Below, piece by piece: positions 8,482-17,521 of a stretch of 64,000 nucleotides of DNA. Both the position numbers and the translations under genes were made by a program. The DNA comes from Bog-756 sp963769765. GTDB lineage: Bacteria; Actinomycetota; Acidimicrobiia; Acidimicrobiales; RAAP-2. The notes under the pieces were generated by a model. The model saw only the letters and a list, made by a program, of their open reading frames with translations, was not told where the DNA came from and ran no database searches. The stretch lies in assembly GCA_963769765.1 (NCBI GenBank), contig CAVYNA010000005.1, positions 1 to 64,000 of the forward strand, read 5' to 3'. Each line of letters opens with the position of its first letter. Position 1 is the stretch's first letter.

Positions 8482-9426
8482 TCACACTCCGACGAGGACG
8501 ACCTTCCCGAGCTTGCCACCCTTTCCGAAGCGCTCGTAGGCCGCCTCGGCTTCGGGCAGCGGGTAGGTCGCTTCGATCGGCACGGTGAGCTCGCCGCTTG
8601 CGAGCCTCGGGAGCGCGTACGCCTCGACGAGCCGGATGACCTCGGCCTTCTCCTCGGTCGTGCGTGCCCGCAGGGTCGAGCCTCGGATCGAAGACCGGCT
8701 CCCCATGAGCGCGAGCAGGTTGATCTCGACCTTCGCCCCGGCGCCGACCCCGATCACGACGATCCGCCCGCCGAGAGAGAGGTGCGGGACGACGGCTGCG
8801 ACGCCGGGTCCGCCCACCAGCTCGAGGCTGACGTCGTACGGCCCGTGCTCGCCGACCGCGTCCGGCGCCACGACGACGCCGGCCCCCAACCGGCGGACCT
8901 CGTCCCGGTGCTCGGCCGTCCGTACCGAAGCCACGACCTCGGCCCCGAGCGCCGATGCGAGCTGCACCGCCGCGGTGCCGACCCCACCGGCCGCGCCCGT
9001 CACGACCACGCGTTGACCGGACGCGAGCCGAGCCTGGGTCACCAGGGCGTCGTGTGCGGTGCAGAACGCCTCCGGAAATCCGCCCGCAACCACGGACGCC
9101 ACCCCGCCGGGGACCGCCATGAGCGCCGACTCGGGTACCGCCACGAGCTCGGCCTGGCCTCCGCCCCCGCAGAGCGCCATGACCCGGTCGCCGACGGCGA
9201 ACCGACCCGCGCCATCGCCGAGCCCGACAACGGTGCCCGCGACCTCCATTCCGGGGATGTCCTGTGGCCAGCCGGGCGGGGCCGGGTAGAGGCCGCGACG
9301 CTGGAGGAGGTCGGCCGCATTGAGCCCGGCGGCCTCCACCGAGACGAGGACTTCTCCCTTGCCGGGGACCGGGTCTGGATGCTCACGCCAGCTGAGGGTG
9401 CCCTCATCGATGGTGACCGCGTACAT
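8482..9426 (-). CDS. MDR-family NADPH:quinone reductase-like oxidoreductase
   Basis: A 314-residue medium-chain dehydrogenase/reductase of the zinc-free quinone oxidoreductase type. The N-terminal GroES-like domain shows GLNAADLLQRRG and PGMEVAGTVVGLG. The Rossmann domain shows VTGAAGGVGTAAVQLA at about 140-157 for NADPH binding, and the C-terminus is FGKGGKLGKVVLV. No zinc-binding Cys/His set is visible. Its stop lies 2 bp from the stop of the thiolase-like gene (convergent). A TAACCT hexamer ends 6 bases before the ATG, consistent with leaderless expression. Confidence 0.85.
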   Translation of the reverse strand: MYAVTIDEGTLSWREHPDPVPGKGEVLVSVEAAGLNAADLLQRRGLYPAPPGWPQDIPGMEVAGTVVGLGDGAGRFAVGDRVMALCGGGGQAELVAVPESALMAVPGGVASVVAGGFPEAFCTAHDALVTQARLASGQRVVVTGAAGGVGTAAVQLASALGAEVVASVRTAEHRDEVRRLGAGVVVAPDAVGEHGPYDVSLELVGGPGVAAVVPHLSLGGRIVVIGVGAGAKVEINLLALMGSRSSIRGSTLRARTTEEKAEVIRLVEAYALPRLASGELTVPIEATYPLPEAEAAYERFGKGGKLGKVVLVGV

Positions 9427-9508
9427 CTGCCCAGGTTAGACACGTCCCCCGTCTCCCTTTCGCTGTGACACGGACGAAGCGCGACTCGTAGGCTGTCGCC
9501 CAGAGGCC

Positions 9509-10573
9509 ATGGCAATGACGACCGACCCGCAGGCAGACGACGAACCGACCCGCGGCGGCGCGACCCCGATCCGCCCCGACCTCGACGTGCTCACCATCGC
9601 CGGCATCGAGGACCCGACCGCAGCGATGGTCCTCCATCGGGTGCTCGCGATGGCCGCGCGTACGTTCCTAATGAACGACATGGGCGACGAGCTCGTCGAC
9701 GAATCGAGCCGGTGCAACACGGTCGACGCGCTCGCCACGAAGATGGGGACCCGCCCGCTCTGGTCACAGTCGGCCGTCGAATCCCTCGAGGGCACCGGCC
9801 GGCGTGCCACCGAGACCGAGCGCATCCACCAGAGCCGGGTGGCCATGCGCCGGATCCGTTCGAACCTTCGCACCTTCCGACTCGTGCTCGACGCGTCCTG
9901 GGGGACCGCCCTGCGGGCAGAGCTCGCCTGGTACGGCAACCGGCTCGGAGACTCACGCGACCTTCAGATCCTCCGCGAGGCGATCGTGACGAAGGGTCCA
10001 CCTGCGATCGGACAGGACGAGGTGGACCAGCTCACCTCGGTGATCGACGTGCAGCTGGCCTCGACCATGGCCGACATCGCCACCGAGCGGGGCAAGGCTC
10101 GCCGCTTCCAGCTCACCGAACAGATGATGGTGCTCTGGGACGGCCCCGAATGGAAGCCCAAGGCCCGGCGCCCGGCTACAGAGGTCATGCCGGCGATGCT
10201 CAAGCGCGCCTGGCACGACATGCGTGGGGCGGCCCGCCAGGCGCGCAAGCGCCCCACCGACGCCAACCTCCACCGGCTCCGCATCCGGATGAAGGACCTC
10301 CGCTACGGCTGCGAGACCATCGCACTCATCGAGGGCAGCCCTGCCCGCAAGACGGCCAAGGCCGCGGAGTCGCTCCAGACCAAGCTCGGCGACCTGCACG
10401 ACGCGGTCTTTTCGATCGCCTGGTTCGAGACGCTCGCCGAGGACCGGCCCGATCTCGCCGAATCGATCGAGGACATGATCACCGTCCAAGAAGAGGCCGC
10501 CCGCCAGGCGCGCAAGGGCTGGAAGAAGGATCTGAAAGAGGTCGAGCGCCGCTGGCGGCGCTGGCACGCCTGA
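9509..10573 (+). CDS. CHAD-domain (polyphosphate-binding) protein
   Basis: A 354-residue alpha-helical CHAD-domain protein. Typical features are IHQSRVAMRRIRSNLRTFR, the GDSRDLQILRE segment, and the second half-repeat with LHRLRIRMKDLRYGCE plus KLGDLHDAV. CHAD helices carry conserved His/Arg/Lys that bind inorganic polyphosphate, and members localise to polyphosphate granules. There is no CYTH triphosphatase domain, so this is a stand-alone CHAD protein. It converges with polyphosphate glucokinase with only 6 bp between the genes, which supports a polyphosphate role. The start at ATG 9509 or 9515 is not certain. Confidence 0.85.
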   Translation: MAMTTDPQADDEPTRGGATPIRPDLDVLTIAGIEDPTAAMVLHRVLAMAARTFLMNDMGDELVDESSRCNTVDALATKMGTRPLWSQSAVESLEGTGRRATETERIHQSRVAMRRIRSNLRTFRLVLDASWGTALRAELAWYGNRLGDSRDLQILREAIVTKGPPAIGQDEVDQLTSVIDVQLASTMADIATERGKARRFQLTEQMMVLWDGPEWKPKARRPATEVMPAMLKRAWHDMRGAARQARKRPTDANLHRLRIRMKDLRYGCETIALIEGSPARKTAKAAESLQTKLGDLHDAVFSIAWFETLAEDRPDLAESIEDMITVQEEAARQARKGWKKDLKEVERRWRRWHA

Positions 10574-10579
10574 GCCGGT

Positions 10580-11401
10580 TCAGCTCCCCCGATGTTCGAG
10601 GACCTGGTGGGAGTCGTCCCAGAGCTTGATGCCCCCGAGAATGCCGGCCGAGTTGTCGACGATGGTCACGTCCGCGGGGAGGTGATTGCGGACGACCCGG
10701 CGTGAGTTGCCACCACCGATGTAGAGGTGGTCGAAGTACATGAGCGCGCGCAGGTTCGCGATGGCCTTTTGGACCCGCTTGTTCCAACGCTCGTCGCCGA
10801 TCTCCTTGCGCGTCGGTTCACCGAGCTGCTCGTTGTAGGTCTCGCCCTTGCGGAAGGGCTGGTGCGCGATCTCGAGGTGGGGCATGAGCTGGCCACCGTA
10901 GAAGAGACCGGTGCCGAAGCCGGTCCCGAGGGTGATGGTCAGCTCGAGGCCCGTGCCGCTGACCACGGCGGCACCCTGGATGTCGGCGTCGTTGGCCACC
11001 CGGGTCGGCAGGCCGAGCGCCTCGGTCAGGGTCGACGCGAGGTCGAAGCGCGACCAGAGGTTGGCGAGCGCGGAGTCGACCGGGCTGCCCGGGCCCGCCT
11101 TCGTCGAGAAGTGCGGTGCAGAGAGCACGAGACCGGCCCGGACCATCCCGGGGAACCCGACCGAGGCCCGCTCGGCGCTCGGGAGGGGCGAGACGAGCTT
11201 GGTCAGCTGGGCGATGAGGTGGTCGGGCGGCAATGGATAGGGGGTCGGGACCTTGACCCGGTCAGCGACCATCGCCCCGTCGGCATCGAGCACCGAGGCC
11301 TTGAGGCCGGTTCCTCCGATGTCGATCGCCAAGGTGAAGGGATGGCGCGGCTCGGCCTGCCCGGGGGACGTCGGGACGCTCGCCGGAGTGGTCTCGGTCA
11401 T
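10580..11401 (-). CDS. ppgK: polyphosphate glucokinase (ROK family)
   Basis: A 273-residue ROK-fold kinase that phosphorylates glucose using polyphosphate (or ATP), feeding glucose-6-phosphate into glycolysis in the cytosol. The phosphate-1 motif is LAIDIGGTGLKASVLD, followed by VANDADIQG and the ITLGTGFGTGLF motif. The PHLEIAHQPFRKGETYNEQ block is characteristic of actinobacterial PPGK. A TAGCGT hexamer 6 bases before the ATG suggests a leaderless message. The convergent CHAD neighbour binds the same polymer. Confidence 0.9.
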   Translation of the reverse strand: MTETTPASVPTSPGQAEPRHPFTLAIDIGGTGLKASVLDADGAMVADRVKVPTPYPLPPDHLIAQLTKLVSPLPSAERASVGFPGMVRAGLVLSAPHFSTKAGPGSPVDSALANLWSRFDLASTLTEALGLPTRVANDADIQGAAVVSGTGLELTITLGTGFGTGLFYGGQLMPHLEIAHQPFRKGETYNEQLGEPTRKEIGDERWNKRVQKAIANLRALMYFDHLYIGGGNSRRVVRNHLPADVTIVDNSAGILGGIKLWDDSHQVLEHRGS

Positions 11402-11493
11402 GGCCCAACGCTAAACCCTCGGCACCGGCACCCGGGGACATGGCGACCGGACCTCTGGTCTGCCCCCGGCCGGCGGCACTAGCCTGCCAGGAC

Positions 11494-12906
11494 GTGACCG
11501 ACATGCCTTGGCTCGGGGACGCCTGCTCACTCGTCGACGCGTACCGTGCGGGCACGATCAGCCCGACCGAGGCGCTCGAGGCGTCGCTCGCGGCGATCGC
11601 CACCTCCTCGCTCAACGCCTTCTCGCACGTGGACACCGACGCAGCGCGGGCGGTCGCCGGGACAGCCGACGTCTCGCTTCCCTTCGGCGGAGTCCCGATC
11701 GGCGTCAAGGAGCTGGAGACAGTCGCCGGCTGGCCCTACACGGAAGCGTCGCTCGTCTTCAAGGACCGGGTGGCTGACCGCGACAGCACGCAGGTCGCGC
11801 GCCTGCGCGGCGCGGGCGCGGTGCTCATCGGCCAGACGACCGCCTCCGAGTTCGGCGGAATCAACTGCACGTCGACCAAGCTGCACGGCACCACCACCAA
11901 CCCTTGGAATGCCGCACGCACCCCCGGTGGCTCCTCGGGCGGCTCGGCTGCGTCCGTCGCCGGCGGCCTGGTGCCGATCGCCTCGGGCGGCGACGGTGGC
12001 GGCTCGATCCGGATCCCGGCAGGGTTCACCGGACTGTTCGGACTCAAGTCTACGTTCGGTCGCATCCCGAAGGGACCCCACTCCCTCCAGCCGCCGCTCA
12101 CCGTCGTGCTCGGCTGCGTCTCGCGCTCGGTGCGCGACACCGCGCGCTGGTTCGACTGCTGCAACGGCTTCGACCCGCGCGACACCTTGAGCCTCCCTCG
12201 TGTCCAGGGGTGGGAGGCAGGGCTCGGCACCATCGACCTCGCCGGCAAACGGGCAGTCGTCTCGATCGACCTCGGCGCGGCGATCGTCGAGCCCCGGATG
12301 GCGGCCATGCTCGTCGAGTTCGCCGAGTCGCTCATCTCGCTCGCGGGGCTCCGGCGGGTCGACGTCGTGGTCGATCTCCCCCAAGCCGGCCTCGAGTGGG
12401 CGATGTCCAACCTGATCGGCCTCTCGGGCGCGCTCGGAGACCGCTACCCCGAATGCAACGACGACCTGACCCCGGAGATCCAGCTCGGCATGGGGCTCGC
12501 GACCTCTCAGCTCACCGTCAAGACTGCCGGCGCGACCGAGATGTTCCGCATCGAGGTCAACGAGAAGATGGCCGACCTCTTCGAACGGGCGGACTTCGTC
12601 TTCGCCGCGTCGAACCCCGACGTCGCGTTCGACGCGGCCGGACCGATGCCGACCATGGTCGGGGAGGTCGACCTCATCAGTGAGTACGGCTTCGAGAAGG
12701 CCGTCGGAAACAACGGCGCGCTGACCATCCCGGCAAATCTCACCGGCAATCCCGCCGTCTCCATCCCTGCGGGCGAGCTCGACGGCCTGCCGATCGGCCT
12801 CCAGGTCATCGGCCGGCACCACGAGGAGCAGCTCCTCTTGGACCTCGCGCTCCTCGCCGAACGCGAGCGCCCCTGGCCGCTCGTCGTCCCGACCGCGCCG
12901 CTCTGA
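11494..12906 (+). CDS. amidase (GatA/amidase-signature family)
   Basis: An amidase-signature hydrolase of 470 residues that cleaves amide bonds through a Ser-cisSer-Lys triad. In the numbering from ATG 11503 these are Lys69 (GVPIGVKE), Ser144/145 (PGGSSGGSAA) and nucleophile Ser168 (GGDGGGSIRIPAG). I chose GTG 11494 because TAGCCT at 11480-11485 is a good -10 for a leaderless start there; ATG 11503 is the alternative. It is not the GatA subunit of an operon, as no gatB or gatC is adjacent, so it is probably a catabolic amidase. It diverges from ppgK. Confidence 0.85.
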   Translation: MTDMPWLGDACSLVDAYRAGTISPTEALEASLAAIATSSLNAFSHVDTDAARAVAGTADVSLPFGGVPIGVKELETVAGWPYTEASLVFKDRVADRDSTQVARLRGAGAVLIGQTTASEFGGINCTSTKLHGTTTNPWNAARTPGGSSGGSAASVAGGLVPIASGGDGGGSIRIPAGFTGLFGLKSTFGRIPKGPHSLQPPLTVVLGCVSRSVRDTARWFDCCNGFDPRDTLSLPRVQGWEAGLGTIDLAGKRAVVSIDLGAAIVEPRMAAMLVEFAESLISLAGLRRVDVVVDLPQAGLEWAMSNLIGLSGALGDRYPECNDDLTPEIQLGMGLATSQLTVKTAGATEMFRIEVNEKMADLFERADFVFAASNPDVAFDAAGPMPTMVGEVDLISEYGFEKAVGNNGALTIPANLTGNPAVSIPAGELDGLPIGLQVIGRHHEEQLLLDLALLAERERPWPLVVPTAPL

Positions 12907-12932
12907 CGGCCCGAGCCCGAGGGAGCAAACCG

Positions 12933-13808
12933 GTGCGCATCGACCTCTGGGTCCCGACCGCCAACCCGTTCTGCACGCCCGAGCTGCTCGCACTGCTCGG
13001 CGAGGAGGCTGAAGCCCGAGGCGTCGGCACGATCTGGATCGGCGAGCACGTCGTGCTCTTCGACGAGTACCGCTCGGTCTACCCCTACGCCGCCGACGGT
13101 CGCATCCCGACTCCGCCGGGCACCGGGCTGCTCGAGCCGTTCACGACGCTCTCGTTCCTCGCGGCGCACACCCGGACCGTACGGCTCGGGACTGCGATGG
13201 TCCTGCTCCCGCAGCGCAATCCGGTCTACACGGCCAAGGAGGTCTCGACCCTTGACTGGCTTTCGAACGGACGGGTGGACTTCGGGATCGGGGTCGGCTG
13301 GCTCGAAGAGGAGTTCCGCGCGCTCGGGGTGCCCTGGGAGCGCCGGGGCCAGCGGGCCGACGAGTACCTCGAGATCCTGCGCACCCTCTGGTGCGACGAG
13401 ACGTCTTCGTTCGAGGGTGAGTGCTATGCGCTCGAGCCGTGCGCGATGTACCCGAAGCCGGTGCAGTCACCGCACCCGCCGGTCCACATCGGCGGCGAGT
13501 CCGACGCGGCCCTCGCCCGGGTGGCCCGGTCCGGTCAGGGGTGGCACACCTTCAACCGGACCCCTGACGAGCTCGCCGCGCCACTCGAGAAGCTCGACGG
13601 ACTGCTGGCGGAGCACGGGCGCACGCGTGACGAGCTCACCGTGACGGTCTGTCCCTACCTGCAGCCTCTCGACGCGGACCTCACCGAGCAGTACGGGAAG
13701 GCCGGCGCCGACGCGGTCGCCGCGTTGTTGCTTGCGTTCGGTCCTGACGACGTGCGGGCGGGGCTCGACGCGCTCGGACCGGTCTTCGAGCGCGCCCGCT
13801 CGCTGTGA
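12933..13808 (+). CDS. LLM-class F420-dependent oxidoreductase
   Basis: A 291-residue luciferase-like TIM-barrel oxidoreductase, probably using coenzyme F420. Features are EARGVGTIWIGEHVV, AAHTRTVRLGTAMVLLPQRNP and the family signature DWLSNGRVDFGIGVGWLEEE, with IGGESDAALARVARSGQGW at the C-terminal side. It starts at GTG 12933 with GAGGGAG upstream, 26 bp after the amidase on the same strand, so the two may be co-transcribed. Substrate is unknown. Confidence 0.85.
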   Translation: MRIDLWVPTANPFCTPELLALLGEEAEARGVGTIWIGEHVVLFDEYRSVYPYAADGRIPTPPGTGLLEPFTTLSFLAAHTRTVRLGTAMVLLPQRNPVYTAKEVSTLDWLSNGRVDFGIGVGWLEEEFRALGVPWERRGQRADEYLEILRTLWCDETSSFEGECYALEPCAMYPKPVQSPHPPVHIGGESDAALARVARSGQGWHTFNRTPDELAAPLEKLDGLLAEHGRTRDELTVTVCPYLQPLDADLTEQYGKAGADAVAALLLAFGPDDVRAGLDALGPVFERARSL

Positions 13809-13815
13809 GCCGCGA

Positions 13816-14097
13816 CTAGTGGGCTGCGGCCTCCGGCCGCTCGGGGCGGGTTCCGGACCGCTCGTTGGCCCGACGTGCGGCGTACGCGGCCCACGCTGAG
13901 TGGTCGCTTCCGGTCTCCGCGGCCTCGACGTTCTCCTTGCGGATGCGCTCGAGCACCTCGGCACGGTCGATGCGGACCTGCCGTGGGGCTTCGATGCCGA
14001 GCCGGACCCGGCCGTGTTCCGAGACGGAGACGACGGTGATGACGATGTCGTCGCCGATGACGATCTTCTCCCCCACCTCACGGGTGAGCGTCAGCAC
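13816..14097 (-). CDS. csrA: translational regulator CsrA
   Basis: The RNA-binding translational repressor CsrA. The first 60 residues match the family: MLTLTREVGEKIVIGDDI, then GRVRLGIEAP and the VLERI end. A tail of about 30 extra residues (to 93) is rich in Ala, Arg and Glu, longer than the usual 61-75 residues. The start overlaps the end of fliW by 7 bp, so the pair is translationally coupled. In Bacillus, FliW binds CsrA and frees flagellin mRNA, and FliW is in turn sequestered by flagellin. The same switch is expected here. It is the last gene of the flgN-flgK-flgL-fliW-csrA unit. Confidence 0.93.
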   Translation of the reverse strand: MLTLTREVGEKIVIGDDIVITVVSVSEHGRVRLGIEAPRQVRIDRAEVLERIRKENVEAAETGSDHSAWAAYAARRANERSGTRPERPEAAAH

Positions 14098-14585
14098 GCG
14101 GGGCGCCCTCCTTCACCGTCGCCGGCTGCCTGCGACAACGGGGTCCGAAGATGCCAACCTATCTCGTCCTCGCCCATCGCCGGCACGAACTGGTCGGCGA
14201 TGCCGGTCCGCCGGTTGACGACGATCGGCGAGAAGAGGTTGACCGTCGAGTCCTCGAGCGGATCGCGCTGAGTAACGATCGCGAGCAGCGCCGCATCATT
14301 GCCCGAGGCGAGCGCCAGGCCCTCGACGAAGGAGTCGTCGAGCTCGATCTCGTACTCCGGCCAGAGGAAGCCCGGCGGGGTCACGAGGAAGCAGAGGCTC
14401 GGCACGTCGGCCCCGTTGGCGAAGTGCACCTCGTCGGTGCAGCGCAGCAATGCGAACATGCCGAGCCCGTCGTCACCAATCGGTTCGAGCACGAAGTGGG
14501 TCGCGCCGCGCCACCCGAGCATCTCGGTGCGGAAGGTGATCTCCATCTCGGACACGGTGATGGGGCGGGTCAGGGTCGTCTCCAC
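14091..14585 (-). CDS. fliW: flagellar assembly factor FliW
   Basis: A 164-residue FliW, the protein antagonist of CsrA. It shows the beta-rich pattern FVLEPIG....FALLRCTDEVHFA, FLVTPPGFLWPEYEIEL, ASGNDAALLAIVT and STVNLFSPIVVNRRTG. I chose the GTG at 14585 because a strong AGGAGG sits 7 bases upstream and the longer reading frame adds arginine-rich, noncoding-looking sequence. It overlaps csrA by 7 bp and follows flgL after 53 bp. Confidence 0.9.
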   Translation of the reverse strand: METTLTRPITVSEMEITFRTEMLGWRGATHFVLEPIGDDGLGMFALLRCTDEVHFANGADVPSLCFLVTPPGFLWPEYEIELDDSFVEGLALASGNDAALLAIVTQRDPLEDSTVNLFSPIVVNRRTGIADQFVPAMGEDEIGWHLRTPLSQAAGDGEGGRPAC

Positions 14586-14638
14586 CGAGGTCCTCCTCGT
14601 TGACGGGTCCCGGGAGCGGAGCCGCTCCCGGTCAATCC

Positions 14639-15535
14639 TTACAGCCAGTGGACCAGGGTTTCGGGGATGGCCTGTGAAGCGGCCCACATCGCCGCCTGAT
14701 AGTTGGTCATCTGCGCGTTGAGCTGGGTGGTCACCGAGGCGACGTTCACGCTCTCGAGACCGGACTGTGATCCCTGCACGGCGGTGAGCTGGGTGGTGAG
14801 TGCTGCCGACACCGCGGTGATCTCCTGTGAGGCCGTGCCGAGGGTGGCCGCTGCCGCCTCGGCACCGGTGATGTTCGCTTCGAGCGCGCTGATCGCGGCA
14901 TTGAGCTGGGCGGCCGTCGGGTTACCGGTCGCGAGCGCCGTGGCCGCCGTCGACAAGGTGGCGAACACGTTGGATGCTCCCGAACCGAAGAGGGTGGGAC
15001 CGGTGACCGAGAGGGCCGCCGACTGGCCGTTGCCCGTTCCCGGCCCCACGACGACCGTCGGGACGTCGGTGTTGCCGAGGTAGTTGCCCGTCGTGTCGTA
15101 GGCCTGCGGCGACGCCGAGGTGCCGGCGAAGATGGGCCGGTTGCCGAAGGTGGTGTTGGCGGCAGCGAGCAGGCTGCCGACCACGCCCTGGAGCTGTTGC
15201 CCGATGCCCTGGTAGGTCGTCGCGGTCTGCGCCCCCTGGTTGAGGGCTTGCAGGAGCAGCGTGTGCGCGGTCTGCATCTCGGTGAGCGCGGTGTTGGCCG
15301 AATTGTTGGCGAGCCCGAGCCAGCTCGACGCCGTCTGGCCGTTCGCCTGCCAGGTGCTGATCTGGCTGGCCTGGCTCCCGAGCTGGAGCACCTGGGCGAC
15401 CGCGCCCGGACCGTCGGAGGGCAGATTGAGGGAGCGGCCCGAGGAGAGCTGCTGCTCGAGGGTCGCGATCGATCCCTGCTGCTGGTTGAGCTGCAAGATG
15501 ATCGCCTGGGCGAGACTGATGTCGGAGACGCGCAT
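14639..15535 (-). CDS. flgL: flagellar hook-filament junction protein FlgL
   Basis: Hook-associated protein 3, 298 residues. The N-terminal flagellin-like helix (ISLAQAIILQLNQQQGSIATLEQQLSSG) and the C-terminal coiled-coil end are present, with a Gly/Ala/Thr-rich variable middle. It joins the hook (via FlgK) to the flagellin filament outside the cell and is exported by the flagellar type III apparatus. The gene directly follows flgK with 2 bp between them. Confidence 0.92.
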   Translation of the reverse strand: MRVSDISLAQAIILQLNQQQGSIATLEQQLSSGRSLNLPSDGPGAVAQVLQLGSQASQISTWQANGQTASSWLGLANNSANTALTEMQTAHTLLLQALNQGAQTATTYQGIGQQLQGVVGSLLAAANTTFGNRPIFAGTSASPQAYDTTGNYLGNTDVPTVVVGPGTGNGQSAALSVTGPTLFGSGASNVFATLSTAATALATGNPTAAQLNAAISALEANITGAEAAAATLGTASQEITAVSAALTTQLTAVQGSQSGLESVNVASVTTQLNAQMTNYQAAMWAASQAIPETLVHWL

Positions 15536-15537
15536 CG

Positions 15538-16986
15538 CTACACCGCCGCCAGCAGCGACTGGAACGAGGCGTTGATCGCGTCGATCGCCTTCGAGGCGGC
15601 CTGGAAGGCGTTCTGGGCGGACAAGATGTTGACCTCCTCCTGGTTCTGGTTGACCCCCGAGATGCCCGCGACGTTGTTGGCCGCGGTCGTGGCGAGGTTG
15701 GTCGCCGCCGTCGCCGCCGACGACGCCCCGGCCGCCTGGTTGCCGAGTGCGCCGATCATCGACTGGTAGAGCGAGTCGGGCCCGGAAGTCGAGCTTGCGA
15801 GCGCAGCCATGGCCTGCGCGTTCGTCCCATCGAGTGTCGGGGTGCCGATCACATTCGAGTTGCCGGCGCCCGGGGCGGCCGCAGTTGCGATGAGCGAGGG
15901 ATTCGCGAGCAAGGCCGCCGAGACGGTGATCGTCGCGGCCGAGTTGGAACCCGGCGTGTACGTCGAAGCGGAGCCCTGGTTGACGAAGATGTTGGGGAGG
16001 ATGGCGCCTCCGAAGCCCCCGGCGATCGCCGAGCCCGGGTCGCCGTTGGCCGCCATCCCGTTGGCCTGGAGGGTGTTGAGGTTGGTGGCCAACGAGTCGG
16101 CGATCGCGGACAGCTGCCCCTGGTATCCGGGGAGGATCGCGTTGACCGCGGAGAGGTTCGACCCGACCGAGCCGCCCGCATTGACCTGAACCCCCGATCC
16201 GATCACAACGGCGAGGTTGGCCGTTGCGGCCGACCCCGTCGCGGAGAGGGTCTGGGCCACCACGCCGCTGACCAGCTGCACGCCGCCGAGATAGACGTTG
16301 ATCGAGCCGTTCGACTGGGGGGACGTGGTCGTCCCCAGCATGCCGGCCAGCGTGTTGACCGCGGCGCGCTGCTGGTCGACGAGGGCATTGACGTTCTGCC
16401 CGGCCGCGGTGCCGGCGATGATCCCCTGGTTCAACGTCGCGACCTCGGAGAGGAGCGAGTTGGCCTGCGAGAGGCTGCCGCCGTCACCCGAGCCGGTGCC
16501 CACCTCGTGCTGCAGAGCCGTTCCGAGTTGGCTGAGCTGGCTCGAGCTCGCGTTGAGGGTGTTGGCGACGGCGAGCGCGTCCGAGGCCACCACCTGTTGG
16601 GCGCCGGGCTGGTTCGGAGAGGCGGCCAGCTTCGAGAGGTCCGACCAGAACGTCGCGAGCTGGGCGGCGATGCCGTTGTTGTTGGGCTCGGGGAAGATGC
16701 TCTCGACCGAGGACATCACCTGGCTCGCCTGGGTCGCGCCACCCTGGATGCCCTGGGCCGCGATGTTGGCCGCGGCGTAGACGGCGTCGGTGAGGGCGCT
16801 GACCGAAGTGATCATGACTCCCTGGCCCGACTGGAACATCGCGCCAGGGGCCCAGGGGGTGAGGTTGACCTGCTCGCGCGCGTAGCCCGGGGTGTTGATG
16901 TTGGCCAGATTGTTCGAGGCCGCGTCGAGGAGCGCGGAGTCCGCCGCGAGCCCGCTCGCCGCGATCGAAAGTCCGACGTCGCTCAT
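15538..16986 (-). CDS. flgK: flagellar hook-associated protein FlgK
   Basis: Hook-associated protein 1, 482 residues. The N-terminal rod/hook motif (LSIAASGLAADSALLDAASNN, then NINTPGYAREQV) and the C-terminal motif (GVNQNQEEVNILSAQNAFQA) are both intact. The ATG at 16986 gives the correct family N-terminus; the longer open frame to 17115 is arginine-rich and implausible. It is part of the flgN-csrA unit. Confidence 0.95.
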   Translation of the reverse strand: MSDVGLSIAASGLAADSALLDAASNNLANINTPGYAREQVNLTPWAPGAMFQSGQGVMITSVSALTDAVYAAANIAAQGIQGGATQASQVMSSVESIFPEPNNNGIAAQLATFWSDLSKLAASPNQPGAQQVVASDALAVANTLNASSSQLSQLGTALQHEVGTGSGDGGSLSQANSLLSEVATLNQGIIAGTAAGQNVNALVDQQRAAVNTLAGMLGTTTSPQSNGSINVYLGGVQLVSGVVAQTLSATGSAATANLAVVIGSGVQVNAGGSVGSNLSAVNAILPGYQGQLSAIADSLATNLNTLQANGMAANGDPGSAIAGGFGGAILPNIFVNQGSASTYTPGSNSAATITVSAALLANPSLIATAAAPGAGNSNVIGTPTLDGTNAQAMAALASSTSGPDSLYQSMIGALGNQAAGASSAATAATNLATTAANNVAGISGVNQNQEEVNILSAQNAFQAASKAIDAINASFQSLLAAV

Positions 16987-16999
16987 CGGCCCGGTGGTC

Positions 17000-17482
17000 T
17001 CACAGTGCCCCGCGCACGATCTGGGGCCGGGCGGCGACCGGTCGTCCATAGGTGCCGGACGTGTCGTTCCTGAGGAACGCGAGCGCTTCCTCGGCGAGTG
17101 CAGAGTGCCGGCCAACCGCCGAACGGGCGAGGTCGGCGATCGACTGCAGTGTGGCCACGGATTCGAGGAGGTTGGTCCGGCGTTCGTCGAGCAGCTCCCC
17201 CCAGCCGGGAGCGACGTCGTGTGCGATCTCGTCGAGCCGGACGTCGGGAGCGAATCCGCAGGCCTCGGTCACCCCGCTGGTGGCCGCGGCGCGGCGAAGA
17301 TCGACGAGTCGGACCTGCTCGCTCGCCGCTTCGAGCTCCGCCACCGAACGGGGGATCCATCGTCCCTGGTCGGCCCCCACGAGTGCGGCCAGAACCACGA
17401 CCCGATAGGTCAGGGTGTGGAGTTGCTCGAGCTCGATGTCGAGGACTTCGACCAGCTCAGCGAGGAGATCGTCGGAATTCAC
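17000..17482 (-). CDS. flgN: FlgN-like flagellar export chaperone
   Basis: About 160 residues, largely helical (LLAELVEVLDIELEQLHTLTYRVVVLAALVGA near the N-terminus), consistent with FlgN, the chaperone for FlgK and FlgL. Assignment rests on weak FlgN-like pattern plus position immediately upstream of flgK. The start is GTG 17482 or TTG 17485. The predicted sigma-28-like promoter places the transcription start at about 17483, so the message would be leaderless. Confidence 0.7.
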   Translation of the reverse strand: MNSDDLLAELVEVLDIELEQLHTLTYRVVVLAALVGADQGRWIPRSVAELEAASEQVRLVDLRRAAATSGVTEACGFAPDVRLDEIAHDVAPGWGELLDERRTNLLESVATLQSIADLARSAVGRHSALAEEALAFLRNDTSGTYGRPVAARPQIVRGAL

Positions 17483-17489
17483 CAAGAGA

Positions 17490-17518
17490 ACAACGACCCG
17501 ACGCCAAGCGGAGTTGAG
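17490..17518 (-). promoter_or_regulatory. sigma-28-like promoter of flgN-flgK-flgL-fliW-csrA
   Basis: Minus strand: CTCAAC at 17518-17513, 15-base spacer, GTCGTTGT at 17497-17490. Same pattern and spacer as five other flagellar promoters in the window. The predicted transcription start is at the first codon of flgN. Confidence 0.75.
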
Positions 17519-17521
17519 GGG

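Noticed and set aside
16986..17115. N-terminal extension of flgK to 17115
   Set aside because: Arginine-rich sequence overlapping the end of flgN. The family N-terminus begins at the ATG at 16986.
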